Below, in pieces: positions 25,710 to 33,956 of a stretch of DNA of 64,000 nt (positions are counted from its first letter, which is position 1; every line of letters begins with the position of its first letter). The notes beneath the pieces are model-generated. The model saw only the letters and a list, made by a program, of their open reading frames with translations, did no database searches and was not told the DNA's origin. The stretch is from Pseudomonas sp. UBA5706. GTDB taxonomy: Bacteria; Pseudomonadota; Gammaproteobacteria; Pseudomonadales; Pseudomonadaceae. Position numbers and translations under genes: made by a program. The stretch spans positions 327,388-391,387 of the forward strand of contig NZ_DIHC01000043.1 in NCBI RefSeq assembly GCF_002419965.1, written 5' to 3'.

Positions 25710-26027
25710 TCAGCCTTGTGCTTTAGGCTCATCCATGGCAAGGGCCAGGTCGACGCGGTCGAGAAGATCGCGCACCTGCTCGCGCGTTGACCCGTTGCCC
25801 GGGGCTTCAGGCAATTCCTGTTTATGCAAAAGATCATGGGTAATGTTCAGCGCTGCCATCACCGCGATTCGATCGGCGCCGATGACTTTGCCGCTGCTGC
25901 GGATCTCGCGCATCTTGCCGTCCAGGTAACGCGCGGCACTGACCAGATTGGTGCGTTCCTCCTGCGGACAGATGATGGAATACTCTTTGTCGAGGATTTG
26001 CACGGTGATGCTGTTGCCATTACTCAT
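25710..26027 (-). CDS. zapA: Cell division protein ZapA
   Basis: Small FtsZ-ring-associated protein that bundles FtsZ filaments. It has 105 residues: an N-terminal globular part (SITVQILDKEYSIICPQEER, then LVSAARYLDGKMREIR) and a helical tail for tetramerisation (RIAVMAALNITHDLL). The ATG overlaps the stop of the upstream coiled-coil gene (ATGA), so the pair is coupled. 6S RNA follows immediately. Confidence 0.94.
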   Translation of the reverse strand: MSNGNSITVQILDKEYSIICPQEERTNLVSAARYLDGKMREIRSSGKVIGADRIAVMAALNITHDLLHKQELPEAPGNGSTREQVRDLLDRVDLALAMDEPKAQG

Positions 26028-26233
26028 GAGTCTTGCTCCAGGGCCTTGAGGCGCGAAATCATGGACTCGACCTTTTGCCGGGCGATTTCGTTTTTTTCAA
26101 TGAGGTGAGCGCGTTCCTCGCGCCAGGTTTTTTCCTGAGCTAATAGGAGTCCATTTTGAGTTTTTAGTTGCTCGACACGATTGATCAATAACTCCAGTCG
26201 AGCCATCAGCGCTTGCAGATCGTTGTCTTCCAT
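26024..26233 (-). CDS. TIGR02449-type coiled-coil protein (ZapB-like)
   Basis: A 69-residue helical protein, MEDNDLQALMARLELLINR followed by a heptad-patterned EQLKTQNGLLLAQEKTW and a charged tail. The start at 26233 is preferred because upstream residues are unlike the family and lack a coiled coil. Placement directly before zapA and the all-coiled-coil make-up suggest a partner in division-ring assembly similar to ZapB. That role is inferred from context. Confidence 0.83.
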   Translation of the reverse strand: MEDNDLQALMARLELLINRVEQLKTQNGLLLAQEKTWREERAHLIEKNEIARQKVESMISRLKALEQDS

Positions 26234-26384
26234 CGTTTCCCACTGACTTGTTTTCTGATGAGTGGTGCAGGTGCTGGCCTCAGGAACTGCCTCTGATATC
26301 GCCTGGATAGCTTGGGCGCGTCTGCCGGTGCTACGATACAAGGCCTTCATTCTAGACATTGCGCCGCTTGGCGCCTAGTTACCC

Positions 26385-26936
26385 ATGCCCAATCAGAACT
26401 CCCCGTACAACGCATTCGCCACCCTGCTCAGCAGCAGCGGCCATCCTGTCTCACCTGCCGAACTGCAGGGCCTGTTGCTGGGCCGCAGTTGCGCAGGCGC
26501 GGGCTTCTCCGCCGATGACTGGATTGCCGATGCTCTCCTGCTGCTGGAAACAGAGCCCGAGGCCAACGTCCGTCAGGCCCTGATCGGCTTGCAGGAGATG
26601 GTGAAAAACGAACTCACCGGCGACGACATGACCGTCGTGTTGCTGTTGCCCAGTGACGATGAACCGCTGGTGGCCCGTACGGCCGCAATGGGTCAGTGGT
26701 GCCAGGGTTTCCTCAACGGGTTTGCTCGGGTCGGTGGCCAGTCGCTAAGCGAAGACGCCAGGGACGTGCTGCAGGACCTCGCCGCCATCGCGCAGATTCA
26801 AGACACCCTGGAAGAATCCGAAGACGGCGAGAGCGATTACATGGAAGTCATGGAATACCTGCGCGTCGCACCGCTGTTGCTGTTCACCGAGTTCAACAAG
26901 AAAGCGGCACCTGAAGCGAAACCGTCGTTGCACTGA
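26385..26936 (+). CDS. YgfB/UPF0149-family protein
   Basis: A 183-residue helical protein. Recognisable features are NAFATLLSSSGHPVSPAELQG, LLLGRSCAGAGF, VLLLPSDDEPLVARTAAMGQW, CQGFLNGFARVGG, and YMEVMEYLRVAPLLLF near the end. It is first in the ygfB - pepP - ubiH - ubiI cluster conserved in gammaproteobacteria and divergent from the ZapB-like gene. In P. aeruginosa the homologue was reported to repress the ampDh3 amidase pathway and so raise beta-lactam resistance; whether that holds here is unknown. Confidence 0.9.
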   Translation: MPNQNSPYNAFATLLSSSGHPVSPAELQGLLLGRSCAGAGFSADDWIADALLLLETEPEANVRQALIGLQEMVKNELTGDDMTVVLLLPSDDEPLVARTAAMGQWCQGFLNGFARVGGQSLSEDARDVLQDLAAIAQIQDTLEESEDGESDYMEVMEYLRVAPLLLFTEFNKKAAPEAKPSLH

Positions 26937-27016
26937 TCACCATCGTTGGCGTCCGGTCATCGCTGCCTGCGTGCGTTGATGACCGGCGCCGACCCGGAGG
27001 AGGACTGCACTTGCCC

Positions 27017-28351
27017 ATGATCCATATCCCGAAAGCCGAATACGCCCGCCGTCGCAAAGCCTTGATGGAGCAGATGGAACCCAACAGCATCGCCATCCTG
27101 CCGGCAGCCGCTGTGGCCATTCGAAATCGTGATGTCGAGCATGTGTACCGTCAGGACAGCGATTTTCAGTACCTGAGCGGCTTTCCCGAGCCTGAGGCCG
27201 TGATCGTACTGATTCCTGGCCGTGAATATGGCGAGTACGTGCTGTTCTGCCGCGAGCGCAATGCAGAGCGCGAGCTTTGGGATGGCCTGCGCGCCGGGCA
27301 GGATGGTGCAATCCGTCATTTCGGCGCTGACGATGCGTTCCCTATCACCGATATCGACGACATCCTTCCGGGCCTGATCGAAGGCCGCGATCGGGTGTAC
27401 TCGTCGATGGGCAGCAACCCCGAGTTCGACCGGCACGTCATGGACTGGATCAATGTGATTCGTTCCAAGGCGCATCTGGGCGCGCAGCCGCCCAAAGAGT
27501 TCGTTGCGCTGGATCATCTGCTGCATGACATGCGCCTGTATAAATCAGCGGCAGAAGTGAAGGTGATGCGCGAAGCAGCGCAGATTTCAGCGCGCGCTCA
27601 CGTGCGGGCAATGCAGGCCAGTCGGGCCGGATTGTACGAATTCAGTCTGGAAGCGGAGCTTGATTATGAGTTCCGCAAGGGCGGGGCGAAGATGCCTGCC
27701 TACGGCTCTATCGTCGCCTCGGGACGCAACACGTGCATCCTTCATTATCAGCAAAACGACGCGCCGTTGAAGGACGGTGATCTGGTGTTGATCGATGCCG
27801 GTTGCGAGATCGACTGCTATGCCAGCGACATCACGCGTACGTTTCCGGTCAGCGGCACGTTCTCGACGGAGCAAAAGGCGATCTACGAGTTGGTGCTCAA
27901 GTCCCAGGAAGCGGCATTCGCTGCGATCAAGCCGGGCAATCACTGGAATCAGGCCCATGAGGCCACGGTGCAGGTGATCACAGCGGGTCTGGTGGAACTG
28001 GGCCTGTTGCAGGGCAATGTCGCTGAACTGATTGCCACCGAGGCTTACAAAGCTTTTTACATGCACCGTGCCGGACATTGGCTGGGCATGGATGTCCACG
28101 ACGTCGGCGAGTACAAGGTTGGCGGAGAGTGGCGAGTGCTCGAGGTCGGCATGGTGCTGACCGTCGAGCCCGGGATTTATGTATCGCCGGACAATCAGAA
28201 CGTCGCCAGGAAATGGCGCGGAATCGGTGTGCGAATCGAGGACGATGTCGTGGTGACCAAAAAAGGCTGTGAAATTCTTACGAGTGACGTGCCCAAATCC
28301 GTCGCCGAAATCGAGGGCCTGATGGCTGCCGCACGAACTCAAGCCGCATGA
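27017..28351 (+). CDS. pepP: Xaa-Pro aminopeptidase
   Basis: Cytoplasmic metallopeptidase releasing N-terminal residues before proline. With the ATG at 27017 (MIHIPKAEYARRR) it has 444 residues; a TTG at 27011 is equally well placed after the GGAGGAGGA ribosome binding site but adds only two residues. The pita-bread-fold dinuclear metal ligands can be assigned: Asp260 and Asp271 (LIDAGCEIDCYASDITRTF), His354 (MHRAGHWLG), Glu384 (VEPGIY) and Glu408 (RIEDDV). The stop overlaps the ubiH start (ATGA). Confidence 0.95.
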   Translation: MIHIPKAEYARRRKALMEQMEPNSIAILPAAAVAIRNRDVEHVYRQDSDFQYLSGFPEPEAVIVLIPGREYGEYVLFCRERNAERELWDGLRAGQDGAIRHFGADDAFPITDIDDILPGLIEGRDRVYSSMGSNPEFDRHVMDWINVIRSKAHLGAQPPKEFVALDHLLHDMRLYKSAAEVKVMREAAQISARAHVRAMQASRAGLYEFSLEAELDYEFRKGGAKMPAYGSIVASGRNTCILHYQQNDAPLKDGDLVLIDAGCEIDCYASDITRTFPVSGTFSTEQKAIYELVLKSQEAAFAAIKPGNHWNQAHEATVQVITAGLVELGLLQGNVAELIATEAYKAFYMHRAGHWLGMDVHDVGEYKVGGEWRVLEVGMVLTVEPGIYVSPDNQNVARKWRGIGVRIEDDVVVTKKGCEILTSDVPKSVAEIEGLMAAARTQAA

Positions 28352-29535
28352 GCCGCTTCAATCTGGCAATCGTGGGCGGCGGGCTGGTCGGGGCGAGTCT
28401 GGCGTTGGCGTTGCAGGCCGGGGCTAAGGCGCGTGGCTGGAAGATCGTCCTGATCGAACCCTTTGCGCCAGGCGATACCTGGCAGCCGAGTTACGACGCG
28501 CGTTCCTCTGCACTTTCCTTTGGGGCGCGGCAGATCTACGAACGTCTGGGGCTGTGGGAGCAGATCAGTCGTCGTGCCGAGCCGATTCAGGAAATTCATG
28601 TATCAGACAAGGGCCGCTTCGGTGCCGTGCGGTTATCGGCGACACAGGAAGGCGTGCCGGCCTTGGGCTATGTGGCGGAGAACGCATGGCTTGGCCAATG
28701 CCTGTGGCAAGGATTGGATAAGGATGTGATCAACTGGCGCGTGCCAGCGCAAGTGAAGCAGATGCAGGCGCTGCCTGATGGATATCGCCTGACCTTGAAC
28801 GACGAAACCCAGCTGGACTGCGATCTGGCGGTGCTCGCCGACGGTGGGCGCTCGAGTTTGCGCGAACAATTGGGCATTGGCGTGCGTACCACGCCGTACG
28901 ATCAAAGTGCATTAATCGCCAACATTACCCCAAGTGATGCCCACGGCGGCCAAGCTTTCGAACGCTTCACCGAACACGGTCCGATGGCGCTGTTGCCGCT
29001 GCCGGAAAACCGTTGTGCGCTGGTGTGGACCCGCAAGGCTGACGAGGTCAACCGCCTGCAGGCATTGGATGAGCGCAGCTTTCTCAACGAATTGCAGGGT
29101 GTCTTCGGTTACCGCCTTGGCACCTTGAAACAGGTCGGTGCGCGACATGTCTACCCGTTGTCGCTGATCCAGGCTGAGGAGCAGGTGCGCTCGCATCTGG
29201 TTGTGCTGGGTAATGCGGCGCACAGCCTGCACCCGATTGCCGGCCAGGGTTTCAATCTCTCATTGCGTGATGCGGTGGCGTTGGCTGAAGCCTTGCTCGC
29301 CAGTGAAGCGTTGGCGGGGGATCTGGCGACCTTGCAGGTTTACCGCGATCGCCAGTATCTGGACCAGAAACTGACCGTGGGCTTTTCCGATCAGGTCACG
29401 CGCCTGTTTGGCAGCCAGCAACCGGTGATCGCTGCGGGCCGCAATCTCGGTTTGCTGGGCCTTGATCTGCTGCCAACGGCCAAGAGTTGGTTCGCCCGTC
29501 AGGCCATGGGGCTGGGAACGCGAGCAGATGTCTAA
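28348..29535 (+). CDS. ubiH: 2-octaprenyl-6-methoxyphenol hydroxylase (UbiH)
   Basis: FAD-dependent monooxygenase of ubiquinone biosynthesis. It has 395 residues, with the FAD dinucleotide fold at the N-terminus (NLAIVGGGLVGASLALAL), the mid-protein LAVLADGGRSSLREQLG (DG motif), and the C-terminal FAD motif GNAAHSLHPIAGQGFN. The gene is coupled to pepP by a four-base overlap and followed within 50 bases by a paralogous hydroxylase, as in the E. coli pepP-ubiH-ubiI operon. Confidence 0.94.
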   Translation: MSRFNLAIVGGGLVGASLALALQAGAKARGWKIVLIEPFAPGDTWQPSYDARSSALSFGARQIYERLGLWEQISRRAEPIQEIHVSDKGRFGAVRLSATQEGVPALGYVAENAWLGQCLWQGLDKDVINWRVPAQVKQMQALPDGYRLTLNDETQLDCDLAVLADGGRSSLREQLGIGVRTTPYDQSALIANITPSDAHGGQAFERFTEHGPMALLPLPENRCALVWTRKADEVNRLQALDERSFLNELQGVFGYRLGTLKQVGARHVYPLSLIQAEEQVRSHLVVLGNAAHSLHPIAGQGFNLSLRDAVALAEALLASEALAGDLATLQVYRDRQYLDQKLTVGFSDQVTRLFGSQQPVIAAGRNLGLLGLDLLPTAKSWFARQAMGLGTRADV

Positions 29536-29584
29536 CCCCTTCCTTCATCTGTGGCCGATGCCACACGCGAGAACGATTTAAAGC

Positions 29585-30805
29585 ATGGAAACGCGCGCAG
29601 ATCTGCTGATTGTCGGGGCTGGAATGGTCGGTAGCGCACTCGCGCTGGCGCTGCAAAACAGCGGGCTGGATATTCTTGTAGTCGACGGCAGCCCGCTAAG
29701 CGTCAAACCGTTCGATCGAACCGCAGCGTTCGAGCCACGTGTCAGTGCCCTCTCGACTGCCAGTCAGCGCATTCTCGAGCGCTTGAATGTGTGGGAAGGC
29801 ATCGTTGCGCGACGCGTCTGCCCCTATGGCGACATGCATGTGTGGGATGGCAGCGGCACGGGCAAGGTGCATTTTTCTGCTTCCAGCGTGCATGCCGAGG
29901 TGCTAGGCCACATCGTCGAAAATCGCGTGGTTCAGGATGCCTTGATCGAGCGTTTGCACGACACGGATATTGGCCTGCTGGCCAATGCCCGGCTTGAGCA
30001 GATGCGCCATTCCGGCGATGACTGGCTGCTGACGCTGTCCGATGGCCGCACATTGCGCGCGCCATTGGTGGTCGCCGCTGACGGCGCCAATTCCACGGTT
30101 CGACGCATGACCGGCACGGCTACCCGCGAGTGGGATTACATGCACAACGCCATCGTTGCCAGCGTGCGCACGACCCAATCTCACGGCAAGACGGCGTGGC
30201 AGCGTTTTACCGACGTAGGTCCGCTGGCGTTTTTGCCTCTCCAGCGGGACGGGGAACATTGGTGTTCGATCGTCTGGTCGGTGACGCCTGCCGAGTCCGA
30301 GCGTCTGATGAAGCTGGAGGATGAGGCGTTTTGCCGCGAGCTTGAGAAAGCCTTCGAAGGGCGCCTGGGCCAGGTAATGTGCGCCGACCCTCGTGTGTGT
30401 GTGCCGCTGCGTCAGCGTCACGCCAAGCGCTATGTTGCCGACGGCCTGGCGCTGATCGGCGATGCGGCGCACACCATTCACCCGTTAGCGGGGCAGGGGG
30501 TGAACTTAGGCTTTCTGGACGCGGCGGTTTTGGCCGAAGTACTGCTTGGCGCAATCGAGCGCGGCGAGCGTCTCGCCGACCCGAGAGTCCTAAGCCGCTA
30601 TGAACGGCGCCGCATGCCGCACAACCTGACATTGATGGCGGCAATGGAAGGCTTCGAACGCCTGTTCCAGGCCGATCCATTGCCACTGCGCTGGTTACGC
30701 AATACCGGATTGAAAATGGTCGATCAATCGGCCGAGGCCAAGGCACTGTTCGTGCGTCAGGCACTCGGGCTGACCGGCGATCTGCCGGCGTTGGCGCGGC
30801 GTTGA
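29585..30805 (+). CDS. ubiI: UbiI/VisC-type FAD-dependent ubiquinone hydroxylase
   Basis: A 406-residue paralogue of UbiH, likely hydroxylating C5 of the ubiquinone ring precursor. It shows the N-terminal FAD motif LLIVGAGMVGSALALALQ, the AADGANSTVR motif, and GDAAHTIHPLAGQGVN near the C-terminus. Last gene of the ygfB-pepP-ubiH-ubiI cluster. Distinguishing UbiI from other UbiH/UbiF-family members rests on gene order and general similarity. Confidence 0.9.
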   Translation: METRADLLIVGAGMVGSALALALQNSGLDILVVDGSPLSVKPFDRTAAFEPRVSALSTASQRILERLNVWEGIVARRVCPYGDMHVWDGSGTGKVHFSASSVHAEVLGHIVENRVVQDALIERLHDTDIGLLANARLEQMRHSGDDWLLTLSDGRTLRAPLVVAADGANSTVRRMTGTATREWDYMHNAIVASVRTTQSHGKTAWQRFTDVGPLAFLPLQRDGEHWCSIVWSVTPAESERLMKLEDEAFCRELEKAFEGRLGQVMCADPRVCVPLRQRHAKRYVADGLALIGDAAHTIHPLAGQGVNLGFLDAAVLAEVLLGAIERGERLADPRVLSRYERRRMPHNLTLMAAMEGFERLFQADPLPLRWLRNTGLKMVDQSAEAKALFVRQALGLTGDLPALARR

Positions 30806-30837
30806 TGACCTGTCGGCCGTTGGCAGCATAGGAACAC

Positions 30838-30905
30838 CTGTAGCACACGGCTTGCCAGCAAGGCCTCTAAGACCTCCATCGCCAAACAAGCCCTGCTGCT
30901 ACACG
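30838..30905. repeat. REP/BIME-like palindromic repeat
   Basis: TGTAGCACACGGCTTGCCAG near the left end and CAAGCCCTGCTGCTACA near the right end form imperfect inverted arms typical of the family, in the spacer after ubiI. Confidence 0.65.
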
Positions 30906-31041
30906 CTTATGCATCCATGCCTGGACTTCGTGTCCGGCCGCACTACTGCAACATCTGGTAACGGCTCAATCCAGGCTTCGGTTGAGATGCCAGATGCGAT
31001 TCACTACCATTTCGCCTCTTTTTCCTAGACGAGATATCAGC

Positions 31042-32043
31042 ATGCAGGCGAGCAAGCGTCTTCTGGCTGCCCTGACATTGACCCTGCTCGGCGGCACCGC
31101 CCAGGCCGCTGATGAAGTGGTGGTGTATTCCTCCCGGATCGACGAGCTGATCAAACCGGTGTTCGATGCCTACACCGCCCAGACCGGCGTCAAGGTAAAG
31201 TTCATCACCGACAAGGAAGCGCCGCTGATGCAGCGCATCAAGGCCGAAGGGCAGAACGCTACCGCTGACCTGCTGCTTACCGTTGACGCCGGCAACCTTT
31301 GGCAAGCGGAAAGGATGGGCATCCTTCAGCCGTTCATCTCGCCGGTGATCGACCAGAACATCCCTGCGCAATACCGCTCCTCGACCCACAGCTGGACCGG
31401 GCTGAGCCTGCGCGCGCGGACCGTCGCGTATTCGACCGACCGGGTCAAACCCGAAGAGCTGACGACCTACGAGGCATTGGCTGATAAACAGTGGGAAGGG
31501 CGCCTGTGTCTGCGCACGGCGAAGAAGGTCTACAACCAGTCACTGACCGCCACGCTGATCGAAACCCATGGTGCCGAGGCGTCGGAGAAGATCCTCAAAG
31601 GCTGGGTCAACAACCTGTCCACCGACGTGTTCTCCGATGACATCGCAGTGCTTGAAGCGATCAATGCCGGACAATGCGACGTGGGTATCGTCAACACCTA
31701 TTACTACGGACGTTTACACAAGCAAAACCCTGCACTTGCCGTGCGCCTGTTCTGGCCGAACCAGTCGGATCGCGGCGTCCACGTGAATCTGTCGGGGATC
31801 GGCCTGACCCAATACGCGCCCCACGCTGAGGCTGCCAAGGCGCTGGTGGAGTGGATGACGGGGCCGCAAGCGCAGGCGATCTTCTCCGGCACCAATCAGG
31901 AATTTCCGGCCAACCCAAGCGTCGCGCCGTCCGAGGAAGTCGCCAGTTGGGGTGAGTTCAAGGCCGACACCCTTCCCGTTGAAGTTGCCGGACGCCGTCA
32001 AGCCGAGGCGATTCGCATGATGGATCGCGTCGGCTGGAATTAA
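31042..32043 (+). CDS. Periplasmic Fe(3+)-binding protein of an ABC transporter
   Basis: Captures ferric iron in the periplasm. The ATG at 31042 gives 333 residues starting with a signal peptide (QASKRLLAALTLTLLGG, cleavage after AQA near residue 22). FbpA/FutA-family features follow: VVVYSSRIDELIKPVF, TGVKVKFITDKEAPLM, and the iron-ligand tyrosines in NTYYYGRL. The permease gene lies downstream, with a repeat in the gap. A Fur box was looked for upstream and not convincingly found. Confidence 0.9.
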   Translation: MQASKRLLAALTLTLLGGTAQAADEVVVYSSRIDELIKPVFDAYTAQTGVKVKFITDKEAPLMQRIKAEGQNATADLLLTVDAGNLWQAERMGILQPFISPVIDQNIPAQYRSSTHSWTGLSLRARTVAYSTDRVKPEELTTYEALADKQWEGRLCLRTAKKVYNQSLTATLIETHGAEASEKILKGWVNNLSTDVFSDDIAVLEAINAGQCDVGIVNTYYYGRLHKQNPALAVRLFWPNQSDRGVHVNLSGIGLTQYAPHAEAAKALVEWMTGPQAQAIFSGTNQEFPANPSVAPSEEVASWGEFKADTLPVEVAGRRQAEAIRMMDRVGWN

Positions 32044-32057
32044 TTAGCAGAGACATC

Positions 32058-32127
32058 GGCGGCGATATGGCTTGCTGGCGGCGGCGTCTTCGAAATCGAC
32101 GCCGCCAGCCCGCCGAACTGCTGCAGG
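32058..32127. repeat. REP-like palindrome between the iron-binding and permease genes
   Basis: GGCGGCGTC (32080-32088) pairs with GACGCCGCC (32098-32106) around a nine-base loop; flanks read GGCTTGCTGGCGG and CTGCTGCAG, like other family members. It may limit readthrough or stabilise the upstream mRNA within the operon. Confidence 0.6.
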
Positions 32128-32184
32128 GAATGAGCGCCGGCGCTGTCCTGATAAGGCAAACGACACCTGAGATCGAGTAACCCC

Positions 32185-33801
32185 TTGGCCCATCAAACCC
32201 AGCGCCGCTGGTATCCCCTGGTTTTCGCCATCGCCGCATTGGTGCTCTTGCCGCTGAGCGTCCTGCTGCTTTCCTGGCAGACTATCGACCATGAAATCTG
32301 GTCCCACCTCTGGGAAACGCAGATGCCTCGCCTGCTGGGTAACACCTTCACACTGGTGATTGGCGTGGGTGCCGGCGTGACGCTGCTAGGCGTGAGTCTG
32401 GCGTGGCTCACGGCGTTATGTGAGTTCCCCGGTCGGCGCTGGCTGGACTGGGCGCTGATGCTGCCATTCGCGATCCCGGCCTATGTGCTGGCATTCGTCT
32501 TCGTCGGCCTGCTCGATTTTGCGGGGCCCGTGCAAACGCTGATGCGCGAGTGGTTTGGTTCAGGCATCCGTTTTCCCCGCGTACGCTCGACGGGCGGAGT
32601 CATCATCGTTCTGGTGCTGGTGTTTTATCCCTACGTTTACCTGCTCGCACGCACGGCCTTTCTCGCGCAGGGCAAGGGCCTGATGGAAGCCGCTCGGATT
32701 CTCGGGCAGACGCCCTGGCAAGCGTTCTGGCGTGTCGCGTTACCGATGGCCAGGCCGGCAATTGGTGCGGGCGTCGCACTGGCCTTGATGGAAACCCTGG
32801 CCGACTTCGGCGCTGTCGCCGTTTTCAACTTCGATACCTTCACCATGGCGATCTACAAGACCTGGTATGGCTTTTTCAGTCTGTCGAGCGCGGCCCAATT
32901 GGCGAGCCTGCTGCTGTTGGCCGTGATGCTTGTGCTGTACGGCGAGCACCGTGCCAGGGGCGCCGCTTGCGCGAGCAACGAGCGTCCCCGGGCAAAGGCC
33001 CTCTACCACCTGCGGGGGTTCAAAGCGTTTGCGGCCAGTTGCTGGTGCGCGTTGGTATTTGCATCGGCATTCGTGGTCCCACTGCTGCAACTGATCGTCT
33101 GGGTTTGGCAGCGCGGGCGGTTCGATCTGGATGAGCGCTACACCGGGCTTATTCTGCACACTTTATATTTGGGCGGCATCGCGGCGTTGGCCACGGTCAG
33201 CGTGGCGATGATGCTGGTGTTTGCCCGTCGTCTGGTGCCTACTCGCGCCATCCGTTCGGGAGTCAGCCTGGCCAATATCGGCTATGCGCTGCCCGGTTCG
33301 GTGCTGGCGGTGTCGATCATGCTGGCGTTCAGTTACCTGGATCGTGAACTGGTGGTGCCGCTTTCCGGCTGGCTTGGCGGCGCAGGCAAACCACTATTGC
33401 TGGGGAGCCTTGCCGCGCTGGTGCTGGCTTATCTCATACGCTTCATCGCCGTGGCGTATGGACCGTTGGAGAACAGCCTGTCGCGAATTCGTCCGTCTTT
33501 GCCCGAAGCCGCCCGTAGCCTGGGTGTCAGCGGACCGCGTTTGTTTTTCAGGATTTATCTGCCATTGCTGATCCCCGGAACCCTGAGCGCGGCGTTGCTG
33601 GTGTTCGTCGATGTGCTAAAGGAGATGCCCGCCACCCTGCTGATGCGGCCATTTGGCTGGGATACGCTGGCTGTGCGCATCTTCGAAATGACCAGCGAAG
33701 GCGAGTGGGCGCGAGCTGCCCTACCGGCATTAACGCTGGTGATGGTCGGTTTACTACCGGTAATTGGCCTGATCAGACGCTCGGCTAGACCCATTGGCTA
33801 G
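32185..33801 (+). CDS. Fe(3+) ABC transporter permease (FbpB-like, duplicated domain)
   Basis: A 538-residue inner-membrane protein with two similar halves of about six helices. Each half carries an ATPase-docking EAA loop: EAARILGQTPWQAFWRVALP in the first and EAARSLGVSGPRLFFRIYLP in the second. The start is a TTG at 32185; no ATG lies nearby in frame, and GAG precedes it. Together with the binding protein it forms a ferric-iron importer. The ATP-binding subunit is not encoded next to them, so an ATPase from elsewhere in the genome must be used. Confidence 0.89.
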   Translation: MAHQTQRRWYPLVFAIAALVLLPLSVLLLSWQTIDHEIWSHLWETQMPRLLGNTFTLVIGVGAGVTLLGVSLAWLTALCEFPGRRWLDWALMLPFAIPAYVLAFVFVGLLDFAGPVQTLMREWFGSGIRFPRVRSTGGVIIVLVLVFYPYVYLLARTAFLAQGKGLMEAARILGQTPWQAFWRVALPMARPAIGAGVALALMETLADFGAVAVFNFDTFTMAIYKTWYGFFSLSSAAQLASLLLLAVMLVLYGEHRARGAACASNERPRAKALYHLRGFKAFAASCWCALVFASAFVVPLLQLIVWVWQRGRFDLDERYTGLILHTLYLGGIAALATVSVAMMLVFARRLVPTRAIRSGVSLANIGYALPGSVLAVSIMLAFSYLDRELVVPLSGWLGGAGKPLLLGSLAALVLAYLIRFIAVAYGPLENSLSRIRPSLPEAARSLGVSGPRLFFRIYLPLLIPGTLSAALLVFVDVLKEMPATLLMRPFGWDTLAVRIFEMTSEGEWARAALPALTLVMVGLLPVIGLIRRSARPIG

Positions 33802-33885
33802 GTGCGGGGTCACAACCTTGCGGCTACAATGCGCCGCAATCGACACGGTCCGTCAGACAATTCTGCAAATTACCAAAGGTTTCAG

Positions 33886-33917
33886 ACCCCAAATGACGGG
33901 GGATTTGGGGTTGTTTT
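33886..33917 (+). terminator. Terminator-like hairpin in the gcvT leader
   Basis: ACCCCAAAT (33886-33894) pairs perfectly with ATTTGGGGT (33903-33911), loop of eight, followed by TGTTTT. It lies 40 bases before the gcvT ATG and about 50 bases after a possible -10 (TACAAT, 33825-33830), so it could end the iron-transport transcript or attenuate gcvT. No glycine-riboswitch core was recognised. Confidence 0.6.
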
Positions 33918-33956
33918 GATTGATCGCGTCTTCGCCACGCCCGGAAGGAGACACCC

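Noticed and set aside
30940..31041. Fur box upstream of the ferric-iron binding protein
   Set aside because: Only scattered matches to the 19-base consensus are present; iron regulation is plausible but not shown by the sequence.
33802..33956. Glycine riboswitch before gcvT
   Set aside because: The conserved aptamer core was not found; only a terminator-like hairpin is present.
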